From Clostridia bacterium (lineage in GTDB: Bacteria; Bacillota; Clostridia; Christensenellales; Borkfalkiaceae): a DNA stretch of 64,000 nt. How positions within the stretch are numbered: the stretch's first letter is position 1; each line of letters begins with the position of its first letter. The notes beneath the pieces are model-generated. The model was not told where the DNA came from and ran no database searches. It saw only the letters and a program-made list of their open reading frames with translations. The stretch is from positions 62,001-126,000 of the forward strand of contig JAFTKC010000010.1 of the NCBI GenBank assembly GCA_017456055.1, given 5' to 3'. Position numbers and translations under genes: made by a program. Below are positions 52,110 through 61,962 of the stretch, in pieces.

Positions 52110-53144
52110 CTAATATACTAATTTTAAAAATTTGATTTTCTTTGATAAGAATATTACCCCATAAGAAATCAATAACGTAGCCGTTAGCACTACAATAAAA
52201 TACAAAATTGAATTTGTAGCCACTAATGAATTTTGGAAAAACATATCTATAATACTTAACGGTATTCTTTGGGTTAAAAACATCAAAATACTATATTTTC
52301 TAAATGCAGTACAAACTTTCTCACTTAAATTTAGGTTTATACTTAAAACTAATCTTAAAGCAAAGAAAGTAAAAGGAACTAAAAATATAATGGTATCAAC
52401 GCCTTTGTGGTTGATATTGAAGTAAGCAATTAAAAATTCTTCTGCTGCATAAAGTACGCCAAATATTAAAGTAAAAATTAAATTGCTTACTACTTTTTCG
52501 TTATTTCTTTTAGAAGTGGCAATAATTCCACCAATAAGCACGTAAATAAAACCAAATAAAACTGCGTTTTTAACCGAATCAAAAAAACTATAGTAAACGT
52601 CGTAAATGCTTTTTAAAAATGGAATTTTAATAGTTAAACCATAATATGAACTTCCAAGCAAGGTGAAAACGTATACGACGCAAGCAATGATAAATATCTT
52701 CTTTAACGATAATTTCTTATTAAGTAAATAAATCAAAAGGATTGCACCAAAAAGTGCAGGTAAAAACCAAATAGTTTGATAACTTCCCTCAAAAAAGAAG
52801 TCCTTAACGTATTCTAGAACGCCATAAAAGGTCACCCCCCCCCTCATCCATTTAATAATAACAAAAATAAGGTATATGGCACTCCAGAAAAGATACATTA
52901 TTACAATTCGTTTTAAGTAATTAAAAACGTATTTATTTCTTTCATTAACGTCTACTGTTTCTAATTTCTTAAAAAACAAAAAACCACTTATTGCAAAAAA
53001 CAATGGTACGGCAAACACCGTCACAATATTTCTTATACCAAATGTTAGCGCTTTACTATAACTTGAAAATGGCGCAGTATGTAAAATGATAATTAGAAGC
53101 GCACAAATAAATTTTGCTAAGTCGATAGATTTATATTGCTTCAT
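52110..53144 (-). CDS. Membrane acyltransferase 3 family protein
   Basis: A 344-residue polytopic protein. SIDLAKFICALLIIILHTAPF (about 5-24) contains the catalytic-type His and VPLFFAISGFLFFKKLE (about 47-63) the second block; the rest is eight further hydrophobic helices. Third acyltransferase of the locus and not closely similar to the other two beyond the family blocks. Confidence 0.8.
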   Translation of the reverse strand: MKQYKSIDLAKFICALLIIILHTAPFSSYSKALTFGIRNIVTVFAVPLFFAISGFLFFKKLETVDVNERNKYVFNYLKRIVIMYLFWSAIYLIFVIIKWMRGGVTFYGVLEYVKDFFFEGSYQTIWFLPALFGAILLIYLLNKKLSLKKIFIIACVVYVFTLLGSSYYGLTIKIPFLKSIYDVYYSFFDSVKNAVLFGFIYVLIGGIIATSKRNNEKVVSNLIFTLIFGVLYAAEEFLIAYFNINHKGVDTIIFLVPFTFFALRLVLSINLNLSEKVCTAFRKYSILMFLTQRIPLSIIDMFFQNSLVATNSILYFIVVLTATLLISYGVIFLSKKIKFLKLVY

Positions 53145-54088
53145 TTTTTAATCATTCTCCCTATCTTTCTTATAATTCTTTTAATTTTTGACGGAAAAAC
53201 AATCTTGAACACCTTATTGTCATAGTCTTTATTACAAGCAACTATTTCAGGATGAACAATTGGAAATTCTAAAGACTCTGTAGGCATAAATAATATTTTA
53301 CCTGGTTTCCATTTTGTATATTTTGTATTTTCTGTATGTGTAGAGCCTGCACCGATTCCAATATTATAAATCAAGTTGTTTTTAGGTACGATAGTTAAAA
53401 AAGATTGCGAATATTTGAGAAATCCAAATTGCACGTCCCAATAATTAACTTTTTTTACTAAAGTTTCTCTTGATGCTTGAATCCAACTTCCTACCCTTTG
53501 TTTAGCCACTTTTTTATCATCAAATTGATCTAAAAGCAATTGCTTGTTATAATCTTTTGTTATATTTTTTACGTTAAAATCGTACATGTCCCAAACGCGT
53601 TTCCATGTACCCCAGCCTAGAGTTGCACCCGTTTTAGTAAAACAATAACTATCTTTGCCACAATCAACGTTCTTTAAGTGATTAAAGCCACTAATCGCCC
53701 CTATTCTAGTATCGTCTTTATACTTTTCGAGCATTTCTTCCATAAAAGGAAATAACGAATCGTCTGCAACGCAGTCGTCTTCTAAAATAAGTAATCTATC
53801 AACATGAGAAAAAGCCCAAGTAATCGCGCTAGACGGCCCTCTTCCACAACCTTGATTTTCAGTAGAGTAATTTTTATATACGTCGCACTCCCAATCAATA
53901 TCTTCTACTATTTTTTTGCATTTTTCAATGCTCTCTGTGTCTCTTTCGTTCCCCTCTCTTGCCCCATCACAAGCCAAAAATAGTTTTGAAGGTCTTGCCT
54001 TTTTTACCTTTTCAAAAACTTTTTCTAACGTGTCAGGTCTTGCAAAGAATATTAAAAGTACGGGTAGATCTATATTACATTTTTTCAT
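53141..54088 (-). CDS. GT-A fold glycosyltransferase-like protein
   Basis: A 315-residue protein with a nucleotide-sugar transferase fold: LPVLLIFFARPDTLEKVFEK near the N-terminus, NQGCGRGPSSAITWAF near residue 75, and LLILEDDCVADDSLFPF near 97 with a DDC in place of DxD. GWGTWKRVWDMY near 160 is also seen in this family of capsular enzymes. I use the ATG at 54088 (AGGAG upstream); a TTG at 54109 overlaps the ribosome site. It overlaps the previous gene by 14 bases. Confidence 0.78.
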   Translation of the reverse strand: MKKCNIDLPVLLIFFARPDTLEKVFEKVKKARPSKLFLACDGAREGNERDTESIEKCKKIVEDIDWECDVYKNYSTENQGCGRGPSSAITWAFSHVDRLLILEDDCVADDSLFPFMEEMLEKYKDDTRIGAISGFNHLKNVDCGKDSYCFTKTGATLGWGTWKRVWDMYDFNVKNITKDYNKQLLLDQFDDKKVAKQRVGSWIQASRETLVKKVNYWDVQFGFLKYSQSFLTIVPKNNLIYNIGIGAGSTHTENTKYTKWKPGKILFMPTESLEFPIVHPEIVACNKDYDNKVFKIVFPSKIKRIIRKIGRMIKK

Positions 54089-55349
54089 TTTTACTTTCTT
54101 TCTCCTCAACTTCTTTGTAAATTGATTTAAGAACTAAAATATTTTTTTCTCGATTATGTCTTTCTTCTGCATCTTTGATCGTTTCTTTTGAAAATTTCTC
54201 ACACAAATTTCTATCTTCAAAAAGTGTTTTAACTCTCTCGGCAAGAACGGGATATTCGGGGAAATCATAGCAAAATCCACTTTCTCTGTCTCTCAATAGT
54301 TCCGTCATACCTCCACGAAAAGCACATATACATGGAGTGCCAACCATCATAGCCTCACAAACGGTTGCAGACGCCCCCTCCATAGCAGAAGTGACAACAC
54401 AAACGTTAGCCTTTAATAATTCTTTTGATACTTCAGTTGCACTCTTTCTACCAATAAACTCGACGTTTTCTTCAAGACCATATCTACTTATCTTTTTTAA
54501 GATAAATTTTTCATAGCTATTAGGTTTTACGAGTTTACCATCCTTGGCGTTTCCACCTACAACCCTTAACAACACGTTAGGATAGTCGTTTTTAATAATT
54601 CTTAAAGCATCTATTAAAACGTGTAAGCCCTTTAATGGATAAGATGAAGCGCCTGCCAAAATGGTATATTTATCTATGTTTGCATAATTCCATTTTTCAG
54701 CGCTATAAAATTCTTCACGCAAATTATAATTTAATCTATAATACTTGAGATCGCTATTTATTGAAAGCATAGTCGCCTTATCCCAAGTAGTCCGTCCCGT
54801 CACGTATTTAACGTTTTTCAAAACGTACCTTTCACGCTTCGCATTTTTTATAAATAACTTTTTTGCAAAAAATGGAGTTTTTAATTTTAATAAGTCCTTT
54901 ATTTTCGACATTGAACGAATATCGGAACTTTTTAATCCACCATAGTATTCTTCAGATATCCTTGAAAGAACACCCTGAATAGTTAATAAGGTCGGCTCGT
55001 TTTCCTTAACTCTTAACATAGAATAACCCACGGCATACTCCGTACCATGAATATGTATTAAATCAGGCCTAAACTCTTCTAAAACTTTTTTACAATCTTT
55101 TAAGCATTGTTTTGAGTTAAAAAGCAGTCTTTTCCCTGCCCCTGGAAATATAAAATTTCTTATATTGTTAACTACTTTGTCAATTGGCTCTTTCACGTTC
55201 GCGTACGTCATTGTTGCAAGTTCAAATTCTGGATCACTCGAAAGTTTATTCGAATAATCAACAAGCCACCCACCACTTGCCGACGTCTTTATATTTAATT
55301 CTTTTGCCACACTTGGCAAAACCATATTTAATATCCAAAGTACTCTCAT
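54075..55349 (-). CDS. GT4-family glycosyltransferase
   Basis: A 424-residue GT-B enzyme. N-terminal domain begins VLWILNMVLPSVA; IHIHGTEYAVGYS-like sequence near residue 98; donor-side domain with ASSYPLKGLHVLIDAL near 235, FIGRKSATEVSKELLKA near 297 and SAMEGASATVCEAMMVGTPC near 322, where the E-x7-E motif binds the nucleotide. Retaining transferase of the polysaccharide assembly; sugar unknown. Confidence 0.85.
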   Translation of the reverse strand: MRVLWILNMVLPSVAKELNIKTSASGGWLVDYSNKLSSDPEFELATMTYANVKEPIDKVVNNIRNFIFPGAGKRLLFNSKQCLKDCKKVLEEFRPDLIHIHGTEYAVGYSMLRVKENEPTLLTIQGVLSRISEEYYGGLKSSDIRSMSKIKDLLKLKTPFFAKKLFIKNAKRERYVLKNVKYVTGRTTWDKATMLSINSDLKYYRLNYNLREEFYSAEKWNYANIDKYTILAGASSYPLKGLHVLIDALRIIKNDYPNVLLRVVGGNAKDGKLVKPNSYEKFILKKISRYGLEENVEFIGRKSATEVSKELLKANVCVVTSAMEGASATVCEAMMVGTPCICAFRGGMTELLRDRESGFCYDFPEYPVLAERVKTLFEDRNLCEKFSKETIKDAEERHNREKNILVLKSIYKEVEEKESKNEKM

Positions 55350-55358
55350 ATTTCACCT

Positions 55359-56423
55359 CTAGAGAACTAAAGTAAAATCACTAAACGCACCGCCTTGAAT
55401 TCTATACACAAACAAGGCTATTGATAAAATTATTACGACTGTATTTATAAGCGTTTGACTTTTTATTTCATAAGTATTTATCGCTGATGGCAACAGTAAA
55501 ATTACAAAGTAATAAAAATAATAACTAACTCTTTCGTAAATTTGAACGGAGAAAAATCGTGCCAAATAAAGTATTAAGCCTACAAGACTAAGAAGTATGC
55601 AATTAAACGCAGTTCCCTTCCTTATTTTATCCTTTGAAATTAACGCAAAGACTATAACTGAAGTATAAATTAGAATAGTGACAACTCCGCCCGAGTCAAA
55701 ACTTTCTGCTCCTGAGTAATCTTCTGACGTAAGTGCGTCGTATATTATCGTTAAATTATCTGCAAAAAGTACGAATAAAACTAATAAACCAACAAAGAAC
55801 ATAGTATAGTTCCATTTCGGCTTCATAAAGATAATAAAATAAGTTAACGCAAAGAATATTGCCGACTTATGAAAGGACATTGCAAGTATCACAACTAGTA
55901 AAAACGGAATAAACTTTTTCTTCTCAATAAAATCGTAGGCAAGCAAACATATTGACATTGCAATACATTGTCTAAGTCCGTTCATATTAAAGGTAAAAAG
56001 ACCTAAACATACAAACATTATAACTGACAATAAAGCATTTTTAGAGTACTTATATATAAATCTCATAGTTAATGAAATATTCATAATCGCCGTAAAAATC
56101 AGCAAGTATCTATAGGAAGGAAAAACCTTTGCTATCACCCATATATACGCACTAAATCCTAGTTCTGAAAAAACAACATTTGTCCCCATAGATTGTCTTA
56201 AATATTCAATTAACCCTACATTACTCCATTTAAGGCTATCAAAGGTAATACCGTACATTTCCGTATCCCTAGTTCCAGTATATCTACTGCGAAAACCCAT
56301 TACGAACGCTATTGCTATTCCACAAAGAATAAGAAAAATCTTTTTTCTTTTGGCGTTATTCATATTACCCATAAAAATTTCTAGTATCAATGGGAATATT
56401 GTGAGTGAAATTAGTGCAATCAT
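55359..56423 (-). CDS. EpsG-family (Wzy-like) polysaccharide polymerase
   Basis: A 354-residue membrane protein with about ten helices and the EpsG-type features GFRSRYTGTRDTEMYG (about 42-57) in the first extracytoplasmic loop, FTFNMNGLRQCIAMSICLLA near 143, and SFHKSAIFF near 183. EpsG/Wzy proteins join repeat units outside the membrane. It fits with the Wzx gene of the locus. Confidence 0.83.
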   Translation of the reverse strand: MIALISLTIFPLILEIFMGNMNNAKRKKIFLILCGIAIAFVMGFRSRYTGTRDTEMYGITFDSLKWSNVGLIEYLRQSMGTNVVFSELGFSAYIWVIAKVFPSYRYLLIFTAIMNISLTMRFIYKYSKNALLSVIMFVCLGLFTFNMNGLRQCIAMSICLLAYDFIEKKKFIPFLLVVILAMSFHKSAIFFALTYFIIFMKPKWNYTMFFVGLLVLFVLFADNLTIIYDALTSEDYSGAESFDSGGVVTILIYTSVIVFALISKDKIRKGTAFNCILLSLVGLILYLARFFSVQIYERVSYYFYYFVILLLPSAINTYEIKSQTLINTVVIILSIALFVYRIQGGAFSDFTLVL

Positions 56424-56452
56424 TTAACCTTTTTCTAACCTTTTATCTTCTT

Positions 56453-57370
56453 TTACTTTAATTTGTGATAAATCTTTTTTAATATCTTTCTAAATTTAAT
56501 CTTAAAACTTAATTTTGCTTTGGTAAGACAATTAAGTTTTATTTTGTTTTCTCTTAAATATTTTTTTAATTCTCTGCAATCTCCACGCCCTGTGGCAATA
56601 GAAAAATAATAAAGTTGTTTTACGTAAAAATCATCTTGCTTTCGCTTTGCTAACTCTATTTGACTATTTAGAGTTTCTAGCGCTTCTTTTGAGTGAAGTT
56701 CACTTTGCTTTACCGTAATTTGCGCTTGATGGCGACGATTACTTACCAAAATTCTTTTATCAAGGTAAACGCACGCGCCACATAAAGTAAATCTTAGCCA
56801 CAATTCCCAATCGAGAACAAATCTCATACTCTCGTTAAAAAAACCTATTTCAAAAAATAAATTCTTAGGGATTAAAAGCCCACACCCGTTAAAGCACTTA
56901 TTAAAAAGTAAATGCTTATACGCCTTTTTATTGTCTAGAAAACCACTTTTCTTTGCCGTAGGGTGAAACTGCTTATTGCCGTTTCCATCAATCACGTCGG
57001 CGTTGCTACTTATAATAACTTTCTTTACGTCTAAATTTTTGACTTTATATAATTCAACTTGTTTTTCAATTTTATCTGGATAATATAAGTCGTCGTGCGA
57101 AAGCCAAGAGATAAATTCTCCGTTTGCTTTACGAATACCATAATTAAGAGCAGATGAACAACCGCCGTTTTCTTTTTCGTAATATGAAATTTTATCAAAA
57201 TATTTTTCGCAAACTTTTTTACCTGCTCCGTCGTCTCTAGATCCGTCGTTAACGACTATTATCTCAACGTTCTTATAAGTTTGTTCTATTGCGCATTTTA
57301 GCGCCTCCTCAACGTAATTTGCGCCGTTATATAAGGGAATTACTATTGAAACTAATGGATTAAACTCCAT
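56453..57370 (-). CDS. GT2-family glycosyltransferase
   Basis: A 305-residue GT-A enzyme. SIVIPLYNGANYVEEAL (about 8-24), VVNDGSRDDGAGK near 40, and WLSHDDLYYPDKIE near 90 (DxD-like) are clear. The C-terminal 70 residues are very basic, probably membrane-associating. Sugar unknown. Confidence 0.87.
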   Translation of the reverse strand: MEFNPLVSIVIPLYNGANYVEEALKCAIEQTYKNVEIIVVNDGSRDDGAGKKVCEKYFDKISYYEKENGGCSSALNYGIRKANGEFISWLSHDDLYYPDKIEKQVELYKVKNLDVKKVIISSNADVIDGNGNKQFHPTAKKSGFLDNKKAYKHLLFNKCFNGCGLLIPKNLFFEIGFFNESMRFVLDWELWLRFTLCGACVYLDKRILVSNRRHQAQITVKQSELHSKEALETLNSQIELAKRKQDDFYVKQLYYFSIATGRGDCRELKKYLRENKIKLNCLTKAKLSFKIKFRKILKKIYHKLK

Positions 57371-57371
57371 A

Positions 57372-58421
57372 TTATCCTCTCTTTTTAAGTTTATAAATTA
57401 TTTTAGTTAATTTCGTAATGACAAAAGCATTTTTTAGTTTAATAAATAAGTAAAAACCTTTCCATTTAAGTGGTAAATATTTTAGTTTGAAATGCTTTAC
57501 TCCACTTCTATATAATTTATTTTTTAATACCTTTTTTATTGCCTTACGCTTAACGCTACTTTTACAATCTCTTTTCGTTTCGTTTAGACAAATTTCTAAA
57601 ACTGAATATGCAATTCTATTGTGGTAAGCGCCCAAAAAGTCTTTATCGTCAAAATAAGGCTCTACTAAATTCTTAATTTTTCCTAGAAGTACTTGATTTT
57701 TATCAAAAAAACCTTCCCTATAATTACTAGTGCATGAGCCAACGTTAGTTTTTCTATAGTGGTAAAAATACTCGTCAACGTAATAAAAACTTTTTGCTTT
57801 TAGAAAAAACTCTAAATTAAAAAGTCCATCCGAGAAAGTGCCAATCTCTCTCATGCTAGTAAATTTAACTTCATTATCTACGATAGTTTTTCTTTTGTAC
57901 ATACAAAAACAAACGGATGCCAAAAAGTTAAAGTTTTGAATATTTTTTAACTCTTTTTTTATTAAGCCTAACGTTTTTCTTGCAATTTCTAAACACTCTT
58001 CCCCTTCATAAAGTTTTTCTTCTAATAAAGAATTTGTAGTTTTTTCCGAAACTCCGTCAAATTCCTTTACGTAGTTAAATCTAATTGCATCGGCGTTAGT
58101 TTCCTCTATTTTTTGCACCAACTTTTCTACGGTATCAATATCAAACCAATCGTCTGGGTCGATAAACATACAATAATCTCCCAACGCCTTTTCTATGCCT
58201 AGATTTCTAGCCGAGTGAGTTCCTCCGTTTTCTTTATGTATTACGACTATTCTATCGTCTCTTTCTCCCCAAACGTCGCATAAATTTTCCGATCCGTCGT
58301 TAGAGCCGTCGTCAACGAGCAATATTTCTATATCCTTATATGTTTGATTCACTAGCGAACTAACACATTCGTCAAAATAATCTATTACGTTGTAGATTGG
58401 AACTATTATACTAACTTTCAA
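57372..58421 (-). CDS. GT2-family glycosyltransferase
   Basis: A 349-residue GT-A enzyme: SIIVPIYNVIDYFDECV (about 4-20), LLVDDGSNDGSENLCD near 35 and FIDPDDWFDIDTVEKL near 90. Basic C-terminus like its neighbour. Separated from both neighbours by one base, so translation is coupled in this run. Confidence 0.88.
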   Translation of the reverse strand: MKVSIIVPIYNVIDYFDECVSSLVNQTYKDIEILLVDDGSNDGSENLCDVWGERDDRIVVIHKENGGTHSARNLGIEKALGDYCMFIDPDDWFDIDTVEKLVQKIEETNADAIRFNYVKEFDGVSEKTTNSLLEEKLYEGEECLEIARKTLGLIKKELKNIQNFNFLASVCFCMYKRKTIVDNEVKFTSMREIGTFSDGLFNLEFFLKAKSFYYVDEYFYHYRKTNVGSCTSNYREGFFDKNQVLLGKIKNLVEPYFDDKDFLGAYHNRIAYSVLEICLNETKRDCKSSVKRKAIKKVLKNKLYRSGVKHFKLKYLPLKWKGFYLFIKLKNAFVITKLTKIIYKLKKRG

Positions 58422-58422
58422 T

Positions 58423-59553
58423 CTAATTTTCTCCTAATAACGAATCGTAAACTTCGTTCATAATTTTTAGATAGGTTTCAAGCGAAAAACTTTGTGCCGT
58501 TTCTTTATTCCTTTCGCCCATTTGTTTTTTAAGTTCTTCGTCGTAAACGATTTTTCTTATTCCGTCCGCAAAGCCTTTATAATCGTTTGGCTCGTACTTA
58601 TATCCCGATACTCCATCTTCTGAATAATCGTTAATTCCGTGTTTATTTGAAGTGATAATAGGCAAACCGAAACTCATAGCCTCAATTGACGCTAGCCCTA
58701 ACCCCTCTCTATAAGACGGAAGCATAAAAACGTCAACTTGTTTATAAATTGCAGGTAAATCTCTGCGATAGCCTAAGAAGTGTACTTGATTTTCAACTCC
58801 TAGTTTTTTTGCTTGTTGTTCCAGTTTATCTCTTAAAGGACCGTTGCCCGCAAGAAAATAATGGATTTTTTCGTCTTTTAAGTGTGCAATAGCGTTGATT
58901 ATAACCTTTTGATTTTTATTCTCGTTAAGTTCTCCAACCGATAAGACCATTTTGGTATCAGCGTCTAGATTAAATTCTTTTTTTAGGTCAACGTCAATAT
59001 TCTCATTTCTAAATTGGTTAAGATTTACCCCTACTCCAGGAACACGAACTACGTTTTTAGCGTTAAATTTACTTTTTGCTAGTTCGTAGTCCATTTTATT
59101 TATAACAACCATAGTATCCGTCAACTTTGAAAAGGCTTTCTCAATAGGATACCAAAGCATAAAATTCTTTTTTGAGCCACCCTTAAAGAAGTGAAATCCG
59201 TGAGCGTGATATAACACTTTAATCTTGCCTTTCTTTCTTAATTTACGGCAAGCAAGTCTTGTTAAAATGCCACCAACCGGCGTATTGCAATGAACTACGT
59301 CGTATTCCCCCTTTTCGATTACTGCCTTTAATTTTTTGTAAGCCTTAAGGTTTTTTGGACTGAAAGGCGAACGTGAAAATGGAACTTCAATAATCTCATC
59401 AGGCTCTGTTAAAGTTAAATTCTTCTTTATGGCGAGATTATTTTTAGCACACGCCGTCACGTGGACACCTTTTTCCTTTAGCATATTTATAAGTGGCTTA
59501 TGAAATTGTGCTATGTGGCTTTGCACCGTTGCCACAATCAATACTTTTTTCAT
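58423..59553 (-). CDS. GT4-family glycosyltransferase (EpsD/CapM-like)
   Basis: A 376-residue GT-B enzyme. ATVQSHIAQFHKPLI near the start, YHAHGFHFFKGGSKKNF near 110, SVGELNENKNQKVIINA near 213 and SYREGLGLASIEAMSFGLPI near 283. EpsD-like enzymes often add the second sugar to the lipid-linked first sugar, which fits its position soon after the initiating transferase. Confidence 0.88.
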   Translation of the reverse strand: MKKVLIVATVQSHIAQFHKPLINMLKEKGVHVTACAKNNLAIKKNLTLTEPDEIIEVPFSRSPFSPKNLKAYKKLKAVIEKGEYDVVHCNTPVGGILTRLACRKLRKKGKIKVLYHAHGFHFFKGGSKKNFMLWYPIEKAFSKLTDTMVVINKMDYELAKSKFNAKNVVRVPGVGVNLNQFRNENIDVDLKKEFNLDADTKMVLSVGELNENKNQKVIINAIAHLKDEKIHYFLAGNGPLRDKLEQQAKKLGVENQVHFLGYRRDLPAIYKQVDVFMLPSYREGLGLASIEAMSFGLPIITSNKHGINDYSEDGVSGYKYEPNDYKGFADGIRKIVYDEELKKQMGERNKETAQSFSLETYLKIMNEVYDSLLGEN

Positions 59554-59555
59554 TT

Positions 59556-60458
59556 CTAATCCTTATATTTGCTTAAATTACCTAAAATAACTTTGAATAG
59601 TCTTTGATTATTTCCGTCGCCAACGAAACTATTGTGTGGCGTTATGATTGCGTTTTTCTTTTTCCAAAGTGGATTATCGCTTGATAACGGCTCTTCTTCA
59701 AAAACGTCTAACACTGCGCCTAATAATTTGTTATCTAGTGCGTTTATTAGTGCTTTTTCTTCTACCACTGCGCCCCTTGCTATATTTATTAGAACTGAAT
59801 TATCTTTCATCTTAGCAAAGGTCTTTGTATTCATAAGCCCTTTCGTTTGTTCGGTTAGCGGAAGAGTTAAAACAACCACGTTTGAAATTGACAAGCGCTC
59901 TTCTAACTCGCTAAGTGGATAAATTTTTTCGTAATTTATATCTTCTCTAACAAATAAATCTACTCCAATTACATTTGCCCCGAAAGCGTTAAATCGTTTA
60001 GCGCATTCCGTTCCAACGTTGCCACAACCAACTATGCAAACGGTTTTGCCGTTTAACTCTAGTAGTTCTCTATTTTTCTCCCACTTCCCATCTTTTTGAT
60101 TATCGCAAAAGAACCTAGACTGCTTATAAATTTGCAAAACGCCACAAATAGCGAACTCTGCCATTGGAATACTATAAACGCCACGAGCATTAAATACTTC
60201 GATATTATTTTTCTTCGCGTAATCCATTGGAACTCTATCAAACCCTGCGCTCGTTAGTTGAATAAGTTTTAGATTAACAAACTTCTCAATAGGGTGATAC
60301 AAAAACAAGCCGTTGCATACAACCCCTTCTACTTCAGCGTAATCGCAAGGAAGATTGTCCTTTTCATTTTGCATAAAGATAACTTTATGCCCGATTTTCT
60401 CTATTTGATTGATTTGTTCGCTACTAAAATTCCAAGCGCCCGTAATCAATAATTTCAT
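59556..60458 (-). CDS. D-isomer-specific 2-hydroxyacid dehydrogenase
   Basis: A 300-residue NAD(P)-dependent dehydrogenase. Rossmann motif GKTVCIVGCGNVGTECAKRF (about 133-152), catalytic Arg in INIARGAVVEEKALINAL near 225, Glu in DVFEEEPL near 255 and His in ITPHNSFVG near 273. It reduces a 2-oxoacid or oxidises a D-2-hydroxyacid. It stands directly after the sugar transferase/aldolase-like fusion, so it may act on that aldolase domain's 2-oxoacid product; this is inference. Confidence 0.87.
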   Translation of the reverse strand: MKLLITGAWNFSSEQINQIEKIGHKVIFMQNEKDNLPCDYAEVEGVVCNGLFLYHPIEKFVNLKLIQLTSAGFDRVPMDYAKKNNIEVFNARGVYSIPMAEFAICGVLQIYKQSRFFCDNQKDGKWEKNRELLELNGKTVCIVGCGNVGTECAKRFNAFGANVIGVDLFVREDINYEKIYPLSELEERLSISNVVVLTLPLTEQTKGLMNTKTFAKMKDNSVLINIARGAVVEEKALINALDNKLLGAVLDVFEEEPLSSDNPLWKKKNAIITPHNSFVGDGNNQRLFKVILGNLSKYKD

Positions 60459-60459
60459 A

Positions 60460-61962
60460 CTAATTTAATCCTTTAACGATTTTTTTAACAATATTTTCTA
60501 CTTCTTCTCTATTTTTTGCAAAATCTACAAGCCCTGATTGACATTGTTTTTCCCAATCTCTTATAGCCTTTAAGTCCACGTCGAATACTTTGCGAATTTC
60601 ACCTAAATCGGTAATAACGCTCGTATTACAGAAACTTCTAGATAGTATTGCACAAGTCGAACCTATTCTATAGTGCTCGGCAATAACCTTTTCAGCACAA
60701 AGCATTCCTTTACCTAAAGCGGCAATTCCTCCAAAACCAAACGGAATACCTTTCTTTTTGAACTTATCACATAACCCTTCTAGAGTTCCGTCAACTAAAA
60801 GTTCAAACATAAATTTCATTCCATACCCTAAACTCAAGTCGTTTAAGCCCACGAAAATCTCGTCTAGTCCGTCTAATTCAAGTATTTCGTCAATACAAGC
60901 CACGGCTTCCGGCGTTTCTACTAAAGGAAGCGTTTTTGCTCTACCACCAACAAGCGAGATAAACTCTTTAACTTCACTTGCCGTCTTAAAATACGGTAGC
61001 ATTATTACGTCTGCCCCACTTTCCACGATAGCGTCGATCTCTTCTTTTGAAGAAGAATACTCTTCGGTAGTCTCGTGAATAGGATTGCAACGCACCATAA
61101 CCTCAGCCTTACTTATAACCTTGCGGATATTTTTTATATCTTCTATCGTGTGATGTGACTGAACGGTATCCATACCACCTTGTCTAACGGATTTTCCAAT
61201 ATATTCCATATCGATAAAAATTCGCTCTACTCCAGCGTCTTCTACAATCTTAGCAACGTCTACGTTGTTTGTTATGTACATCAATTTTAGATTTTTCGCA
61301 TCTACTTGGTCTTTCGTCACGGCAACTTCTTGAGCCAACGATTCTTCCGTTTCAGGAAGAGAAACTACCGTCTTTCCCTTATTTTCGTTATCGGCGTTAG
61401 AGAACACCTTAAACACCGTCTTAAATAAAATCTTAATATCTAGCCACATTGTGAGGTTGTCCACGTACCAAACGTTAAGTTTTATTCTCTTGTTCCACTC
61501 CACGTCCTTTCTTCCGTTTATTTGCGCCCAACCTGTGATACCCGGTCTAACTTCAAACATTCTATTTTGCTCTTCGGTGTACTTTTCTAGTGGCCAAGGA
61601 TGATAAGTTAGTGGAGGTCTAGGTCCAATAAAACTCATATCTCCCTTAAGAACCGAAAGTAATTGTGGAATTTCATCAAGACTGGTCGCTCTCAATATTT
61701 TACCAATCTTTGTGACTCTCGCATCTCCCTTACCAGAGTAAACGCCACTGCCTTGTTGCTCTGCCCCAACGCACATTGAGCGAAATTTTAAAATATTAAA
61801 GGTCCTTCCATTTTTTCCAAGACGTTGTTGCTTGAAAATAACGGGACCTTTAGAATCTATTTTTATTAAAATTGCAATTATAAGCATAGGTATTGATGCA
61901 ATTATCAAGCCAAAAATAGAAAAGAAAATATCAAATACCCTTTTTAAAAAATGTCTGTACAT
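60460..61962 (-). CDS. Initiating sugar-phosphate transferase fused to HpcH/HpaI aldolase-like domain
   Basis: A 500-residue fusion. Residues 1-195 form a polyprenyl-phosphate sugar-1-phosphate transferase (WbaP C-terminal/WcaJ type): one membrane hairpin, then KFRSMCVGAEQ, RATSLDEIPQLLSVLKGDMS, IGPRPP and RPGITGWAQINGR. After a linker of about 30 residues, 225-500 match the HpcH/HpaI aldolase family: AGVERIFIDMEYIGK near 240, LPLVETPEAVACIDEIL near 340 (metal Glu) and FVGLNDLSLGYG near 365 (metal Asp). First gene of the locus; starts at ATG 61962 with GGGG upstream. The first half starts repeat-unit synthesis on undecaprenyl phosphate. Confidence 0.9.
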   Translation of the reverse strand: MYRHFLKRVFDIFFSIFGLIIASIPMLIIAILIKIDSKGPVIFKQQRLGKNGRTFNILKFRSMCVGAEQQGSGVYSGKGDARVTKIGKILRATSLDEIPQLLSVLKGDMSFIGPRPPLTYHPWPLEKYTEEQNRMFEVRPGITGWAQINGRKDVEWNKRIKLNVWYVDNLTMWLDIKILFKTVFKVFSNADNENKGKTVVSLPETEESLAQEVAVTKDQVDAKNLKLMYITNNVDVAKIVEDAGVERIFIDMEYIGKSVRQGGMDTVQSHHTIEDIKNIRKVISKAEVMVRCNPIHETTEEYSSSKEEIDAIVESGADVIMLPYFKTASEVKEFISLVGGRAKTLPLVETPEAVACIDEILELDGLDEIFVGLNDLSLGYGMKFMFELLVDGTLEGLCDKFKKKGIPFGFGGIAALGKGMLCAEKVIAEHYRIGSTCAILSRSFCNTSVITDLGEIRKVFDVDLKAIRDWEKQCQSGLVDFAKNREEVENIVKKIVKGLN

